Below, one piece after another: positions 8,278 to 18,291 of a stretch of 33,957 nucleotides of DNA. The stretch's first letter is position 1; the number at the start of each line of letters is the position of its first letter. Source of the DNA: Micromonospora sp. KC213 (GTDB lineage Bacteria; Actinomycetota; Actinomycetes; Mycobacteriales; Micromonosporaceae); contig NZ_SMKF01000049.1 of assembly GCF_004348325.1 (NCBI RefSeq), positions 1 to 33,957 of the forward strand, read 5' to 3'. The notes beneath the pieces were generated by a model. That model was not told where the DNA came from and made no database searches. It saw nothing but the letters and a program-made list of their open reading frames with translations. The position numbers were made by a program, and so were the translations under genes.

Positions 8278-9165
8278 ATGGACATCGTTCTCGAAACTGA
8301 CCAGCTCGGAAAGAGATATGGCAGAGCCTGGGCGCTGCGGGAATGCTCGCTGCGCGTTCCGGCCGGGAGGGTGGCCGCGCTGGTCGGCCCCAACGGAGCG
8401 GGCAAGAGCACCCTGTTGCACCTGGCGGTCGGCCTGCTGCGGCCGGACGCCGGCACCGTACGGATCTTCGGCCGCAGGCCGTACGACGACATCGCCGTCC
8501 TGTCCGAGGTCGGTTTCGTGGCGCAGGACACGCCGCTGTACCGGGACTTCACGGCGGACGAGCTGTTCACCATGGGCGCCAGGCTGAACCGGCGCTTCGA
8601 CACCGCGCTGGCGCACCGCCGGCTGGCGCAGATCGGCATCCCGCGCGACAAGCCGGTCGGCAAGCTGTCCGGCGGTCAGCGGGCCCAGGTCGCCCTCGCC
8701 CTGGCGATGGCCAAGCGCCCACGGCTGCTGCTGCTCGACGAGCCGGTCGCCAGCATCGACCCGCTGGCCCGGCGCGAGTTCCTCCAGGCGCTGATGGCCG
8801 TGGTCGCCGAGACGGGCACCACGGTGCTGCTGTCCTCGCACATCCTGGCGGATCTCGAACGCACCTGCGACTACCTCATCGTGCTGCACGCCTCTCAGGT
8901 GAAGCTCGTTGGCGACGTCAGCGCCCTGCTCGCCGCGCACCGGCAGCTGGTCGGCCCCCGAAACGGCGGCCCGTTGCCCGCCGGGGTCGCGCATGTGGTG
9001 CGGGCCGAGCACACCGATCGGCAGTCCACGCTGCTGGTCCGCACGAACGCTGCGCTGCGGGATCCGGCATGGAAGGCGTACGACGTGACTCTGGAAGACC
9101 TCATCCTCGCCTACCTCGGCGACGGCGACTCCCGGTCGCACGCCGCGTGGGAGGTGCCCGCATGA
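8278..9165 (+). CDS. ABC transporter ATP-binding protein
   Basis: The 295-aa nucleotide-binding subunit belongs to an ABC-2-type exporter. It has Walker A GPNGAGKS (37-44), a Q-loop Gln83 in VAQDTPLY, signature LSGGQ (130-134), Walker B LLLLDEP (150-156) and switch His188 in SSHIL. A C-terminal extension of about 80 residues (215-295) resembles drug- and bacteriocin-type exporter ATPases. The start ATG at 8278 is preceded by GGACGGAAAGG. Its stop overlaps the permease start (ATGA), so the two subunits are coupled. The divergent two-component system next to it suggests induction by a membrane-active compound that the pump then removes. Substrate and direction are inferred from this layout. Confidence 0.93.
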   Translation: MDIVLETDQLGKRYGRAWALRECSLRVPAGRVAALVGPNGAGKSTLLHLAVGLLRPDAGTVRIFGRRPYDDIAVLSEVGFVAQDTPLYRDFTADELFTMGARLNRRFDTALAHRRLAQIGIPRDKPVGKLSGGQRAQVALALAMAKRPRLLLLDEPVASIDPLARREFLQALMAVVAETGTTVLLSSHILADLERTCDYLIVLHASQVKLVGDVSALLAAHRQLVGPRNGGPLPAGVAHVVRAEHTDRQSTLLVRTNAALRDPAWKAYDVTLEDLILAYLGDGDSRSHAAWEVPA

Positions 9166-10151
9166 TCTGGCTCGCCTGGCGGCAGCACCGCAAGCAGGCA
9201 CTGTTCACCGCGATCGGCCTCGCGCTCCTCGCCGTGTTCATGGTCCCCACCGGTCTGGCCATGCGGCACACCTTCGCCGACCTGGGCCTGGACGACTGCG
9301 TCCGCGCGCTGGGTACCGCCTCGATGATCCCGGCCGACGCCGACACCTGCGGCAAGGCGTCCATCCAGTTCAACGGCCAGTACGGCGTGATGACCCTGAT
9401 CGGGGTGCTCTTCCTCGTCCTGCCGCTGCTGGTCGGGCTGTTCTGGGGTGCGCCGCTGGTCGCCCGCGAGATCGAGCAGGGCACCCACCGCATGGTCTGG
9501 ACCCAGGGCGTCAGCCGGGGACACTGGGCACTGGTCAAGTTCGGGGTCGCCGGTGCCGTCGCGCTCGTCGCCTCGGTGGTCTACGGACTGGGCGTGTCGT
9601 GGTGGCTGACCCCGATGAGCCAGGCCGGGCAGCACGGCCGCTTCAACATCTTCTTCTTCGACATGCAGGGCACGGCCCCGATCGGCTACACGATCTTCGC
9701 GGTCGCGCTCGGCATCTTCGCCGGCACCGTCTGGCCCAAGGTGCTGCCGGCGATGTCCGCCACGCTCGTCGGGTTTCTCGGGTTACGCATCGCCCTGACG
9801 ACACTCGCCCGGCCGCACTACCTGCCCGCCCGCGTCCTGACCTTCCCGGTCAAGGACGCCACCGAGCAGACCAACCCCGCCGCCGGCGACTGGATCCTGT
9901 CCTACGGCATCCGCGACGCCTCCGGCAAGATGGTCACGGCCAACGCGCAGATCGCCTGCGCGCCCGACGCCACCGGTCCCGGCGCCGCGTGCGGCGCCGA
10001 CCTCGGCATCACCTCGGGGGCCTACAACTGGCAGCTCTACCAGCCCGGAACCCGGTACTGGCTGTTCCAGGGCATTGAGACCGGCATCTTCCTCGCCGTC
10101 GCCGCCCTACTGCTCTACCTCGCCGTCCGCCGCATCCGCCACGTCGCATGA
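9162..10151 (+). CDS. ABC-2 type transporter permease
   Basis: The 329-aa integral membrane protein begins MIWLAWRQHRKQAL, a typical cytoplasmic opening of actinobacterial ABC-2 permeases. Hydrophobic segments lie at about 14-33, 75-97, 128-150, 176-198, 202-220 and 300-320, giving about six transmembrane helices. A conserved-looking cytoplasmic stretch, AREIEQGTHRMVWTQGVSR, follows helix 2 and is where these permeases contact the ATPase. A large loop of about 80 residues between the last two helices contains two cysteines (CAPD and ACGAD) that could pair outside the cell. It overlaps the ATPase stop by 4 nt. It ends just before the non-coding stretch holding the second direct repeat. Confidence 0.88.
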   Translation: MIWLAWRQHRKQALFTAIGLALLAVFMVPTGLAMRHTFADLGLDDCVRALGTASMIPADADTCGKASIQFNGQYGVMTLIGVLFLVLPLLVGLFWGAPLVAREIEQGTHRMVWTQGVSRGHWALVKFGVAGAVALVASVVYGLGVSWWLTPMSQAGQHGRFNIFFFDMQGTAPIGYTIFAVALGIFAGTVWPKVLPAMSATLVGFLGLRIALTTLARPHYLPARVLTFPVKDATEQTNPAAGDWILSYGIRDASGKMVTANAQIACAPDATGPGAACGADLGITSGAYNWQLYQPGTRYWLFQGIETGIFLAVAALLLYLAVRRIRHVA

Positions 10152-10312
10152 CCGGGAAGCCGTCCAAGGGAGGCCCCATGCGGCAAACTGGTGCCGCGCC
10201 GGCCACGGTGGTCGGCGGTCGCGAGGCGGTCAGGTCGGCTTCGGCGTCCGTGGCCGGGAAGGTTGCCGGCGAGGGCGTCGATGCGACGGGACTTCGGTGG
10301 CTGGTGGCGACG

Positions 10313-10355
10313 CGGCCCGCGAGGCTGACGCCTCGGCGAGTCCGTTGCCACCCTG
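10313..10355 (+). repeat. Right copy of the direct repeat bracketing the two-component/ABC cassette
   Basis: This copy matches 6285-6327 at 35 of 43 positions, with the 19-bp core identical at 10323-10341. Here the core also forms a perfect small hairpin, CGAGGC-TGAC-GCCTCG (10320-10335). It lies in the 242-bp gap between the permease and the SWIM protein; I see no gene in that gap. Confidence 0.7.
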
Positions 10356-10393
10356 GTTCCGCCGGCATCACCGACGCCCGGTTAGATGACCGG

Positions 10394-11293
10394 ATGGCGG
10401 TGAGCATCGATATCGACGCCCTCCGGGACGCGGCTGGAGCCGGGGCCTGTGCAGCGGCGGACAAACTACGGGAAGCCGGTCAGCCGGAGGCGATCATGCC
10501 GGCGGGCGGGGGAGCGTCCGGCGTGATCCGGGAGGCCGGGCAGTCGCCGTACGAGGTCTGGGTGGGGATCACGGCGGACGGCTTCCATGCCGAGTGCGAC
10601 TGCCCAGCCGGCGGGGAGCTGTGCGCGCACGCGGTGGCCCTCACCCTCGCTGCCCTGGCGGACGGCTTCGCCTGGTCCTCGGCGGCCACCCCGCCGTCAT
10701 CCCTGGCGATCGACCCCAGGGTGGCTCAACTGGCCGACCTCGCGCGGAGCCTGCCCGCCCGGCGACTGGCGTTGCTGGTCGCCGAGTGGGCGGCCACGGA
10801 TCGCGTGCTGGAGACCGCGTTGCGGGCGCACGCCGGCCAGCTCGCCCCCCTCACCGCCGCCGAGTTGGGCGACATCGGTCGCACGATCGACAGCCTGGCC
10901 CACGAGGCGACCAGCGGCGACCGCTGGGATCTGCACGACGTGGAGAAGGCCGGGCGGGCGATCGTCGAGGAGATCGAGGTGCTCGCCCAACGGCCGCCGA
11001 CCGAGGTGACGCTGCTGCTGGTCGAGCGGGCCGCCCGCGCCTGGGATGGCATCTCCGGTCACCTGTACGAGGCATGGGAGACGTACGAGGAGGAACCGGC
11101 CGAGATCGGCGGCGCGCTCCGGGCGGTTCACGTCCAGCTCTGCGAGCAGGTGCAGCCGGACCCGGACGAGCTGGCCGCCCGGCTGGCCGAGATCATCGAG
11201 GCGGCCGAGGTCGACTCCTGCCTCGACGAGCCGTGGGACTACCTCGGTGTGCTCGGCCGCGACCGGGTCAAGGCGCTACAGAAGCGCCGCTGA
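10394..11293 (+). CDS. SWIM zinc-finger domain protein of unknown function
   Basis: The 299-aa protein has a SWIM-type zinc site near its N-terminus: Cys68-x-Cys70, then Cys77-x-His79 (ECDCPAGGELCAHA). It is preceded by a VWVGITADGFH strand pattern typical of SWIM domains. The rest is helical and acidic, with Leu/Ala/Glu-rich segments and no enzymatic motif that I recognise. SWIM domains bind DNA or protein partners and often occur beside SNF2 helicases or with MoxR/VWA genes; none is adjacent here. The ATG at 10394 is chosen because the 82 in-frame residues upstream look like translated non-coding sequence containing the 43-bp repeat. No good Shine-Dalgarno is seen (GGATGACCGG region). It converges on the next gene across a hairpin. 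Confidence 0.75.
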   Translation: MAVSIDIDALRDAAGAGACAAADKLREAGQPEAIMPAGGGASGVIREAGQSPYEVWVGITADGFHAECDCPAGGELCAHAVALTLAALADGFAWSSAATPPSSLAIDPRVAQLADLARSLPARRLALLVAEWAATDRVLETALRAHAGQLAPLTAAELGDIGRTIDSLAHEATSGDRWDLHDVEKAGRAIVEEIEVLAQRPPTEVTLLLVERAARAWDGISGHLYEAWETYEEEPAEIGGALRAVHVQLCEQVQPDPDELAARLAEIIEAAEVDSCLDEPWDYLGVLGRDRVKALQKRR

Positions 11294-11328
11294 CGGCGGC
11301 CACGATCCACACCGCCGTAGCCGGCGGA

Positions 11329-11361
11329 GGGACGCGACCGGGTGCGGCCCGGCCGCGTCCC
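11329..11361. terminator. Bidirectional terminator between convergent genes
   Basis: GGGACGCG (11329-11336) pairs with CGCGTCCC (11354-11361), and the inner CCGGG (11338-11342) pairs with CCCGG (11348-11352). Together they form a 14-position stem with one A/C mismatch and a 5-nt loop. It sits between the stop codons of the SWIM gene and the minus-strand GYD-like gene. No T tract is present, as is common in high-GC actinobacteria. Confidence 0.6.
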
Positions 11362-11371
11362 GAAGGGCTGA

Positions 11372-11713
11372 TCAGGCCCCGGTCGGTCGGTTGGCCAGCG
11401 CTCGCGGCGGCGCCTTCATCCCCACCACGATGTCGACGATCTCGATGTAGCGGGCCTTGCCGCCCATCCGGAACGCCGTGGCTGCCGCGTTGATCTCCTC
11501 CAGGGTGTCCGCCTCCACCATGGTGACCTGGTCGTACCTGCCGTTCACGCCGGTGCAGACCACGTGGGTGAGCTGCTTGGCGAAGCGGGCCAGGTCGCGG
11601 GCGTGCTCGTGGGAGACCTCTCGGATGCCCTCCTCGCCGAGGGCGAAGTACTCCGGACTGATCTTCATGAACAGGAAGCCGACGTATTTGTTCTTCTCGG
11701 CCAGATCGTGCAT
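11372..11713 (-). CDS. Small GYD-like (dimeric alpha/beta-barrel) protein, function unknown
   Basis: The 113-aa soluble protein begins MHDLAEKNKYVGFLFMKISP. It contains a C-terminal block GRYDQVTMVEADTLEEI followed by a helix and a final strand, YIEIVDIVVGMK. The G-x-YD strand and the alternating strand/helix order resemble GYD/ferredoxin-like dimeric barrel proteins, often regulators or small-ligand binders. I do not recognise a characterised family. A clear Shine-Dalgarno (GGAGGGC) precedes ATG 11713. It is transcribed singly, divergent from rapZ, with an inverted repeat in the shared upstream region. Confidence 0.7.
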   Translation of the reverse strand: MHDLAEKNKYVGFLFMKISPEYFALGEEGIREVSHEHARDLARFAKQLTHVVCTGVNGRYDQVTMVEADTLEEINAAATAFRMGGKARYIEIVDIVVGMKAPPRALANRPTGA

Positions 11714-11767
11714 GGCGCCCTCCGGTTGTGCAGGCCGTCACCTGCGTCGACCACGCAAAGAATGGCC

Positions 11768-11816
11768 CCGGTCGCAGATCGTGAGCAACGAATCGATCTG
11801 TCGGGATTGCGACCGG
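11768..11816. repeat. Inverted repeat in the rapZ upstream region
   Basis: CCGGTCGCA (11768-11776) and TGCGACCGG (11808-11816) are perfectly complementary across 31 bp. A nested GATCG/CGATC pair lies inside. The element is 54 bp upstream of the GYD-like gene and 174 bp upstream of rapZ. It could be an operator or a 5' leader structure; nothing in it identifies the factor. Confidence 0.45.
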
Positions 11817-11989
11817 CGCGGCGCTGCGCTCTGCCCGCCGGGCCGTGACTCGACACCGGACGGGCGGACCCGCGATCCGCGGGGCGTCGGTGTGGGTGGG
11901 CGGACCGACCGGCCCGGCGGGATAGAGTCGCTGATCGACCATGCGCGGCCGGGCGGACCGGACCGGCGTCAGGGACTCGGGAGTGGTAA

Positions 11990-12907
11990 GTGAGCGAGGC
12001 GCGGACGGCCGACGGGTACGCCCCGAACGGCACGGCGATGACGGAGACGGACACCTCGTTGGTGGTGGTGACCGGGCTGTCCGGCGGTGGCCGCAGCACG
12101 GTGGCCCGGGCGTTGGAGAACGTCGGCTACTACGTGGTGGACAACCTGCCCCAAGCGCTGCTGCTCGACATGGCCGAGCTGGCGGTCAAGGCCGGCGGCG
12201 CCGCCCGGCGTACCGCGATGGTGCTGGACGTGCGGTCCCGGGCCTTCTCCACGGATCTGGCAGGCGCGATCCGGGAGTTGAAGGAGCGCGGCTACTCACC
12301 CCGGGTGGTCTTCGTCGACGCCGACGACGAGGTGCTGATCCGCCGGTTCGAGAGCGTCCGGCGGTCGCACCCGTTGCAGGGGGAGGGGCGGCTGGCCGAC
12401 GGTATCGCCGTGGAGCGTGGGCTGTTGGAGGAGGCCCGCGACCAGGCCGATGTGATCATCGACACCAGCCAGCTCAACGTCAACCAGCTCCGTCGGCGCA
12501 TCGAGGAACTCTTCGGTGGCGAGGACGCCCGCCGGCTGCGGGTCACCGTGCTCTCCTTCGGTTTCAAGTACGGCCTGCCCCCGGACGCCGAATTCGTCCT
12601 CGACGCCCGGTTCCTGCCCAACCCGTACTGGGTGCCGGAGCTGCGCGAGCACACCGGCCGGGAGGAGTCGGTCAGCGCGTACGTGCTCAGCCAGGAGGGC
12701 GCCGACGCGTTCGTCTCCGCCTACGCCGACCTGGTCGGCGCGACCACGGCCGGGTTCGAGCGGGAGGGCAAGCGCTACCTGACCGTGGCGGTCGGCTGCA
12801 CCGGCGGCAAGCACCGCAGCGTCGCCATCGCCGAGGAGCTCGCCGGTCGGCTGCGCCGCGCCAACCTGGCCGCCAACGCGCAGCACCGGGACCTGGGGCG
12901 GGAATGA
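11990..12907 (+). CDS. rapZ: RNase adapter protein RapZ / nucleotide-binding protein YvcJ family
   Basis: The 305-aa P-loop protein has Walker A GLSGGGRST (29-37), where Arg replaces the usual Lys as in this family, and VVDNLP shortly after. Its C-terminal domain carries the conserved FGFKYG, DARFLPNPYW and GCTGGKHRSVAIAE motifs. In E. coli RapZ senses GlcN6P and guides RNase E to small RNAs; in Gram-positive relatives it binds and hydrolyses nucleotides, and its actinobacterial role is less defined. GTG at 11990 has a GGGAGTGG Shine-Dalgarno. A TAGAGT (11923-11928) may be a -10 element, but no convincing -35 accompanies it. The stop overlaps the yvcK start by ATGA, and whiA follows, the conserved rapZ-yvcK-whiA order of Gram-positive bacteria. 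Confidence 0.96.
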   Translation: MSEARTADGYAPNGTAMTETDTSLVVVTGLSGGGRSTVARALENVGYYVVDNLPQALLLDMAELAVKAGGAARRTAMVLDVRSRAFSTDLAGAIRELKERGYSPRVVFVDADDEVLIRRFESVRRSHPLQGEGRLADGIAVERGLLEEARDQADVIIDTSQLNVNQLRRRIEELFGGEDARRLRVTVLSFGFKYGLPPDAEFVLDARFLPNPYWVPELREHTGREESVSAYVLSQEGADAFVSAYADLVGATTAGFEREGKRYLTVAVGCTGGKHRSVAIAEELAGRLRRANLAANAQHRDLGRE

Positions 12908-13866
12908 CCGCGACGAAGGTGGTCGCCTTCGGCGGGGGGCACGGACTGTCCGCCTCGTTGCGGGCGCTGCGACACGCCGCCGGCGAGCTGGACCTGGACA
13001 TCACCGCGGTGGTGACCGTCGGCGACGACGGCGGCTCCAGCGGCCGGTTGCGCGCCGAGCGCGGCGGCCTGCCCCCGGGCGACCTGCGGCAGGCCCTCGT
13101 CGCGCTGGCCGGTGACCACCCGGCCACCCGGCGCAGCGCCGGGCTGTTCCAGCACCGGTTCACCGGCGACAGCGGCGACGGCCTGGCCGGGCACGCGGTG
13201 GGCAACCTGGTCCTCTGCGGCCTGATGGAGCAGCTCGGCGACCCGGTGGCGGCGTTGGAGCACGCCGGCGCGATGCTCGGCACGGTCGGCCGGGTGCTGC
13301 CGATGTCGCCGCAGCCGGTCGGCATCGAGGCCCGGGTCCGCGGCGTCGACCCGGAGCGGCCCGACGAGGTGTGCACCGTGCGCGGCCAGCACCAGGTCGC
13401 GGTGACCACCGGACGGGTGGAGTCGCTGCGGCTCACCCCGGACGCTCCGGCCGCCTGCGCCGAGGCCGTGACGGCGGTCGGCGCCGCCGACTGGTTGATC
13501 TTCGGGCCGGGCAGTTGGTACACCAGCGTGCTGCCGCACCTGCTGGTGCCGGGGCTGGCCGACGCGATCGTGGCCAGCCCGGCGCGACGGCTGGTCACGC
13601 TCAACCTGGCGAACGAGAAGGAGACCCTCGGGCTCTCCGTCGCCGACCACCTGGCCGCCCTGCACTGGTACCTTCCGCCGCTCACCGTCGACTACGTGCT
13701 GGCCGATTCGAAGGCGGTGGGTGACCCCGAACCGGTCGGCCGTGCGGCAGAATCGCTGGGTGCCCGGCTGGTTCTCGCCCCCGTGGCCGTCACCGGCGGC
13801 TCCCCCCGTCATGATCCGGTCGCCCTGGGCGCCGCGTTGGTGCCTGTCCTGGGCGCCGATCGTTAA
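12904..13866 (+). CDS. yvcK: YvcK/MgfK-family gluconeogenesis factor (CofD-like fold)
   Basis: The 320-aa protein is of the CofD-like fold that binds UDP-sugars and, in Bacillus and Listeria, supports growth on gluconeogenic carbon and cell-wall homeostasis. Visible motifs are FGGGHGLSASLRAL at the N-terminus, TVGDDGGSSGRLR, PGDLRQALVALA, GHAVGNLVL, a LIFGPGSWYTSVLPHLL block and NLANEKETLGLSVADHL. Length is typical. The ATG overlaps the rapZ stop (ATGA), implying coupled translation. A 54-nt gap then leads to whiA. Its position just upstream of the gap-pgk-tpiA operon places this carbon-metabolism regulator beside glycolysis. Confidence 0.95.
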   Translation: MTATKVVAFGGGHGLSASLRALRHAAGELDLDITAVVTVGDDGGSSGRLRAERGGLPPGDLRQALVALAGDHPATRRSAGLFQHRFTGDSGDGLAGHAVGNLVLCGLMEQLGDPVAALEHAGAMLGTVGRVLPMSPQPVGIEARVRGVDPERPDEVCTVRGQHQVAVTTGRVESLRLTPDAPAACAEAVTAVGAADWLIFGPGSWYTSVLPHLLVPGLADAIVASPARRLVTLNLANEKETLGLSVADHLAALHWYLPPLTVDYVLADSKAVGDPEPVGRAAESLGARLVLAPVAVTGGSPRHDPVALGAALVPVLGADR

Positions 13867-13920
13867 GCACGTACGTAATCACCGGCGACACGCCGGTACC
13901 GGTCCGTGGAGGGGCGCACA

Positions 13921-14901
13921 ATGGCGATGACGGCTGCGGTCAAGGACGAACTGAGCCGGGTCGACGTGCCCAAGCCCTGCTGCCGGCGGGCGGAGATGGC
14001 CGCGCTGCTCCGGTTCGCCGGCGGGCTGCACATCGTCTCCGGTCGGGTGGTGGTGGAGGCCGAGCTGGACACCGGGGCGGTGGCCCGACGGCTGCGTCGG
14101 GAGATCGCCGAGGTGTACGGGTACCCCAGCGAGATCCACGTGCTGGCCTCGGGTGGGCTGCGCAAGGGCAGCCACTTCATCGTCCGCGTGGTCAAGGACG
14201 GTGAGTCCCTGGCCCGGCAGACCGGGCTGCTCGACGTGCGCGGTCGCCCGGTGCGTGGCCTGCCGCCGCACGTGGTGGCGGCCAACGTCTGCTGCGCGGT
14301 GTCCGCGTGGCGGGGGGCGTTCATGGCGCACGGCTCGCTGACCGAACCCGGCCGCTCCAGCGCACTGGAGATCACCTGCCCCGGGCCGGAGTCGGCGTTG
14401 GCCCTGGTCGGCGCGGCCCGGCGGATCGGCATCACCGCCAAGAACCGCGAGGTGCGTGGGGTCGACCGGGTGGTGGTCAAGGACGGCGACGCGATCGCCG
14501 CGCTGCTCACCCGGATCGGCGCGCACTCCAGCGTGCTGGCGTGGGAGGAGCGGCGGGTCCGCCGCGAGGTGCGGGCCACCGCCAACCGGCTGGCCAACTT
14601 CGACGACGCCAACCTGCGCCGCTCGGCGCGGGCGGCGGTGGCCGCCGCCGCCCGGGTCACCAGGGCGCTGGAGATCCTCGCCGACGACGCCCCCCACCAC
14701 CTGACCTCGGCCGGGCGGCTGCGCCTGGAACACCGGCAGGCATCCCTGGAGGAACTGGGTGCGTTGGCCGACCCGCCGCTGACCAAGGACGCCATCGCCG
14801 GGCGGATCCGCCGGCTGCTGGCGCTGGCCGACAAGCGCGCCCGCGACCTGGGCATCCCGGATACCGAAGCGGCCGTCACGCCGGACATGCTCGTGGTCTG
14901 A
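13921..14901 (+). CDS. whiA: DNA-binding protein WhiA (sporulation/division regulator)
   Basis: The 326-aa WhiA has a LAGLIDADG-like N-terminal domain that lost nuclease activity ([10 protein letters not shown], then [16 protein letters not shown]) and a C-terminal helix-turn-helix DNA-binding domain (about 235-320: [21 protein letters not shown]). In Streptomyces WhiA acts with WhiB to switch aerial hyphae to sporulation septation; homologues affect division and chromosome segregation in Bacillus. ATG at 13921 is chosen because GGAGGGG lies 7-8 nt upstream; a GTG at 13906 precedes that site and was rejected. It is the third gene of the rapZ-yvcK-whiA unit. The region after its stop holds a small hairpin and then the promoter region for gap. 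Confidence 0.96.
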   Translation: MAMTAAVKDELSRVDVPKPCCRRAEMAALLRFAGGLHIVSGRVVVEAELDTGAVARRLRREIAEVYGYPSEIHVLASGGLRKGSHFIVRVVKDGESLARQTGLLDVRGRPVRGLPPHVVAANVCCAVSAWRGAFMAHGSLTEPGRSSALEITCPGPESALALVGAARRIGITAKNREVRGVDRVVVKDGDAIAALLTRIGAHSSVLAWEERRVRREVRATANRLANFDDANLRRSARAAVAAAARVTRALEILADDAPHHLTSAGRLRLEHRQASLEELGALADPPLTKDAIAGRIRRLLALADKRARDLGIPDTEAAVTPDMLVV

Positions 14902-14939
14902 TAGGACGGTGGGCCGGCGCGGGCGAGGCGGGATCCCAC

Positions 14940-14956
14940 CCGCCGCAGCGCGGCGG
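14940..14956. terminator. Small hairpin after whiA, upstream of gap
   Basis: CCGCCGC (14940-14946) and GCGGCGG (14950-14956) form a perfect 7-bp stem with an AGC loop, 39 nt after the whiA stop. It may terminate the whiA operon. The remaining gap to gap (14957-15163) contains a -10-like TAAGGT (14969-14974), without a convincing -35, and no gene that I can support. Confidence 0.4.
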
Positions 14957-15130
14957 CGCACGCTCGGATAAGGTCGCTGCGTACGGCAAGGGGGCCGGCA
15001 CAGGCACTCCTCGCCGTGCTGCACCGCCTCCGGCGGTCAGATCCTCACGACCGCGGCGGGGTGGCCGAGATGAATCGTCAACGGCCGGCTCCAACGGTCG
15101 GCGAAAACACCTCCGCCGGCCCGCGTCTGA

Positions 15131-16168
<1,038 letters not shown>

Positions 16169-16205
16169 GTGCGAACCCCGCAGTCACGAACGGGAGGCTG
16201 GCTCG

Positions 16206-17405
16206 GTGAGCATCCGCAACCTCGACGACCTGCTCGCCGAGGGGGTGTCGGGTCGGCGCGTGCTGGTGCGCGCCGACCTGAACGTCCCCCTCGACAAGCA
16301 GACCGGTGAGATCACTGACGACGGCCGGATCCGGGCCGTCCTGCCGACCCTGGGCGCGCTGGTCCAGGCCGGCGCGAAGGTGGTCGTCTGCTCGCACCTG
16401 GGCCGCCCGAAGGGCGCCCCGGACCCGCAGTTCAGCCTCCGCCCGGTCGCCGGGCGGCTCGGTGAGCTGCTCGGCGCGCCGGTGCACTTCGCCACCGACA
16501 CCGTCGGTGACTCGGCCCGCGCCACCGTGGCGGGCCTGGCCGACGGCCAGGTCGCCCTGCTGGAGAACCTGCGCTTCAACCCGGGCGAGACCAGCAAGGA
16601 CGCCGCCGAGCGGGGGGCGTTCGCCGACCAGCTAGCCGCCTTCGGCGAGGCGTACGTCGACGATGCCTTCGGCGCCGTGCACCGCAAGCACGCCAGCGTC
16701 TTCGACGTGCCGGCCCGGCTGCCGCACGTGGCCGGCCGTCTGGTGCTGCGCGAGGTGCAGGTGCTCGGCAAGCTGACCGGCGAGCCGGAGCGCCCGTACG
16801 TGGTGGTGCTCGGTGGGTCGAAGGTCTCCGACAAGCTGGCGGTGATCGAGGCGCTGTTGCCGAAGGTCGACCGGCTGCTCATCGGCGGCGGGATGTGCTT
16901 CACCTTCCTCAAGGCCCAGGGCCACGAGGTGGGCACCTCGCTGCTGGAGGAGGAGATGGTGCAGACCTGCCGCAACCTCCTGGAGCGGGCCCCGGGCAAG
17001 ATCATGCTCCCGGTCGACGTGGTGGCCGCGGACGCCTTCGCCCCGGACGCCGCGCACGACACGGTCCCCGCCGACGGCATCCCGAGCCACCGGCTCGGGC
17101 TGGACGTCGGGCCCCGGACGGTGGCCGGTTTCGCCGCCGTGATCTCCCAGGCGAAGACGGTCTTCTGGAACGGGCCGATGGGCGTGTTCGAGATGGCCGC
17201 GTTCGCGGCCGGCACCCGAGGGGTCGCCGAGGCGATCACCAAGGCCGACGCGTTCAGCGTGGTCGGCGGCGGTGACTCCGCCGCCGCGGTCCGTGCCTTG
17301 GGGCTGGACGATTCCGCCTTCGGGCACATCTCCACCGGAGGCGGCGCCTCCCTGGAGTACCTGGAGGGCAAGACCCTCCCCGGCATCGCGGCCCTGGAGA
17401 ACTGA
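16206..17405 (+). CDS. pgk: Phosphoglycerate kinase
   Basis: The 399-aa glycolytic kinase transfers phosphate from 1,3-bisphosphoglycerate to ADP. Substrate-binding motifs are RADLNVPL near residue 21, SHLGRPKG, and ENLRFNPGE. Nucleotide-side motifs are [21 protein letters not shown], and [10 protein letters not shown] with [14 protein letters not shown] at the end. All expected blocks are present at normal length. The GTG start at 16206 has a GGGAGGC Shine-Dalgarno. Its TGA shares the A with the ATG of tpiA (TGATG), giving tight coupling. Confidence 0.97.
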   Translation: MSIRNLDDLLAEGVSGRRVLVRADLNVPLDKQTGEITDDGRIRAVLPTLGALVQAGAKVVVCSHLGRPKGAPDPQFSLRPVAGRLGELLGAPVHFATDTVGDSARATVAGLADGQVALLENLRFNPGETSKDAAERGAFADQLAAFGEAYVDDAFGAVHRKHASVFDVPARLPHVAGRLVLREVQVLGKLTGEPERPYVVVLGGSKVSDKLAVIEALLPKVDRLLIGGGMCFTFLKAQGHEVGTSLLEEEMVQTCRNLLERAPGKIMLPVDVVAADAFAPDAAHDTVPADGIPSHRLGLDVGPRTVAGFAAVISQAKTVFWNGPMGVFEMAAFAAGTRGVAEAITKADAFSVVGGGDSAAAVRALGLDDSAFGHISTGGGASLEYLEGKTLPGIAALEN

Positions 17406-18196
17406 TGGCGAGCGTGAGCCGCCGGCCACTGATGGCCGGCAACTGGAAGATGAACCTCAACCACCTCGAGGCCAACCTGCTGGTGCAGAAACTGGCCGCG
17501 AGCCTCACCGAGAAGCAGCTCACCGACGTCGAGTGCGTCGTCCTGCCGCCCTTCACCGCCCTGCGCACCGTGCAGACCGCGGTGGACGGCGACAAGCTGC
17601 TGATCGGCTACGGCGCACAGGATCTGTCGCCGTACCAGTCGGGGGCCTACACCGGGGACATCTCCGGCCCGATGCTGGCGAAGCTGGGCTGCACCTACGT
17701 GGCGGTCGGCCACTCCGAGCGGCGGCAGTACCACCACGAGGACGACGCCCTGGTCAACGCCAAGGTGGCCGCCGCGCTGGCGAACGGGCTCACCCCGATC
17801 CTGTGCATCGGCGAGGGGCTGGAGATCCGGGAGCAGCTCAAGCACGTGCCGCACTGCTGCGACCAGCTCGACGCCGCCCTGAAGGGGCTCACCCCCGAGC
17901 AGGTCACCAAGGTCGTCGTGGCGTACGAGCCGGTCTGGGCGATCGGCACGGGCAAGACGGCGACCCCGGACGACGCCCAGGAGGTGTGCGGCGAGGTCCG
18001 CAAGCGCCTGGTCGAGACCTACGACCAGGCCACCGCGGACCAGGTCCGGGTCCTGTACGGCGGGTCGGTCAAGTCCTCGAACGTGGCCGCGATCATGGCC
18101 CAGCCGGACGTGGACGGGGCCCTGGTGGGCGGCGCCAGCCTGGACGCCGAGGAGTTCGCGAAGATCTGCCGGTTCCCGGAGCACACTGCGCGCTGA
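17405..18196 (+). CDS. tpiA: Triosephosphate isomerase
   Basis: The 263-aa TIM-barrel enzyme interconverts dihydroxyacetone phosphate and glyceraldehyde-3-phosphate. It shows MAGNWKMN with the substrate Lys, electrophilic His in [10 protein letters not shown], catalytic Glu in [14 protein letters not shown] (with the mobile loop), and the phosphate-binding YGGSV and LVGGASLD. Length is typical. Translation starts at the TGATG junction with pgk. A 95-nt gap separates it from secG. Confidence 0.97.
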   Translation: MASVSRRPLMAGNWKMNLNHLEANLLVQKLAASLTEKQLTDVECVVLPPFTALRTVQTAVDGDKLLIGYGAQDLSPYQSGAYTGDISGPMLAKLGCTYVAVGHSERRQYHHEDDALVNAKVAAALANGLTPILCIGEGLEIREQLKHVPHCCDQLDAALKGLTPEQVTKVVVAYEPVWAIGTGKTATPDDAQEVCGEVRKRLVETYDQATADQVRVLYGGSVKSSNVAAIMAQPDVDGALVGGASLDAEEFAKICRFPEHTAR

Positions 18197-18291
18197 TCGC
18201 TCGCTATCCTTGACTCCGCCCGTCCACCGGCCGGTGCCGTCGTGCCCGACCTGTCCGGGCGAGGATCGTAACGAGAGGACTGACCCCAGCC

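Noticed and set aside
10148..10393. Upstream start for the SWIM protein
   Set aside because: The extra 82 residues include translated repeat sequence and lack protein character; ATG 10394 is preferred.
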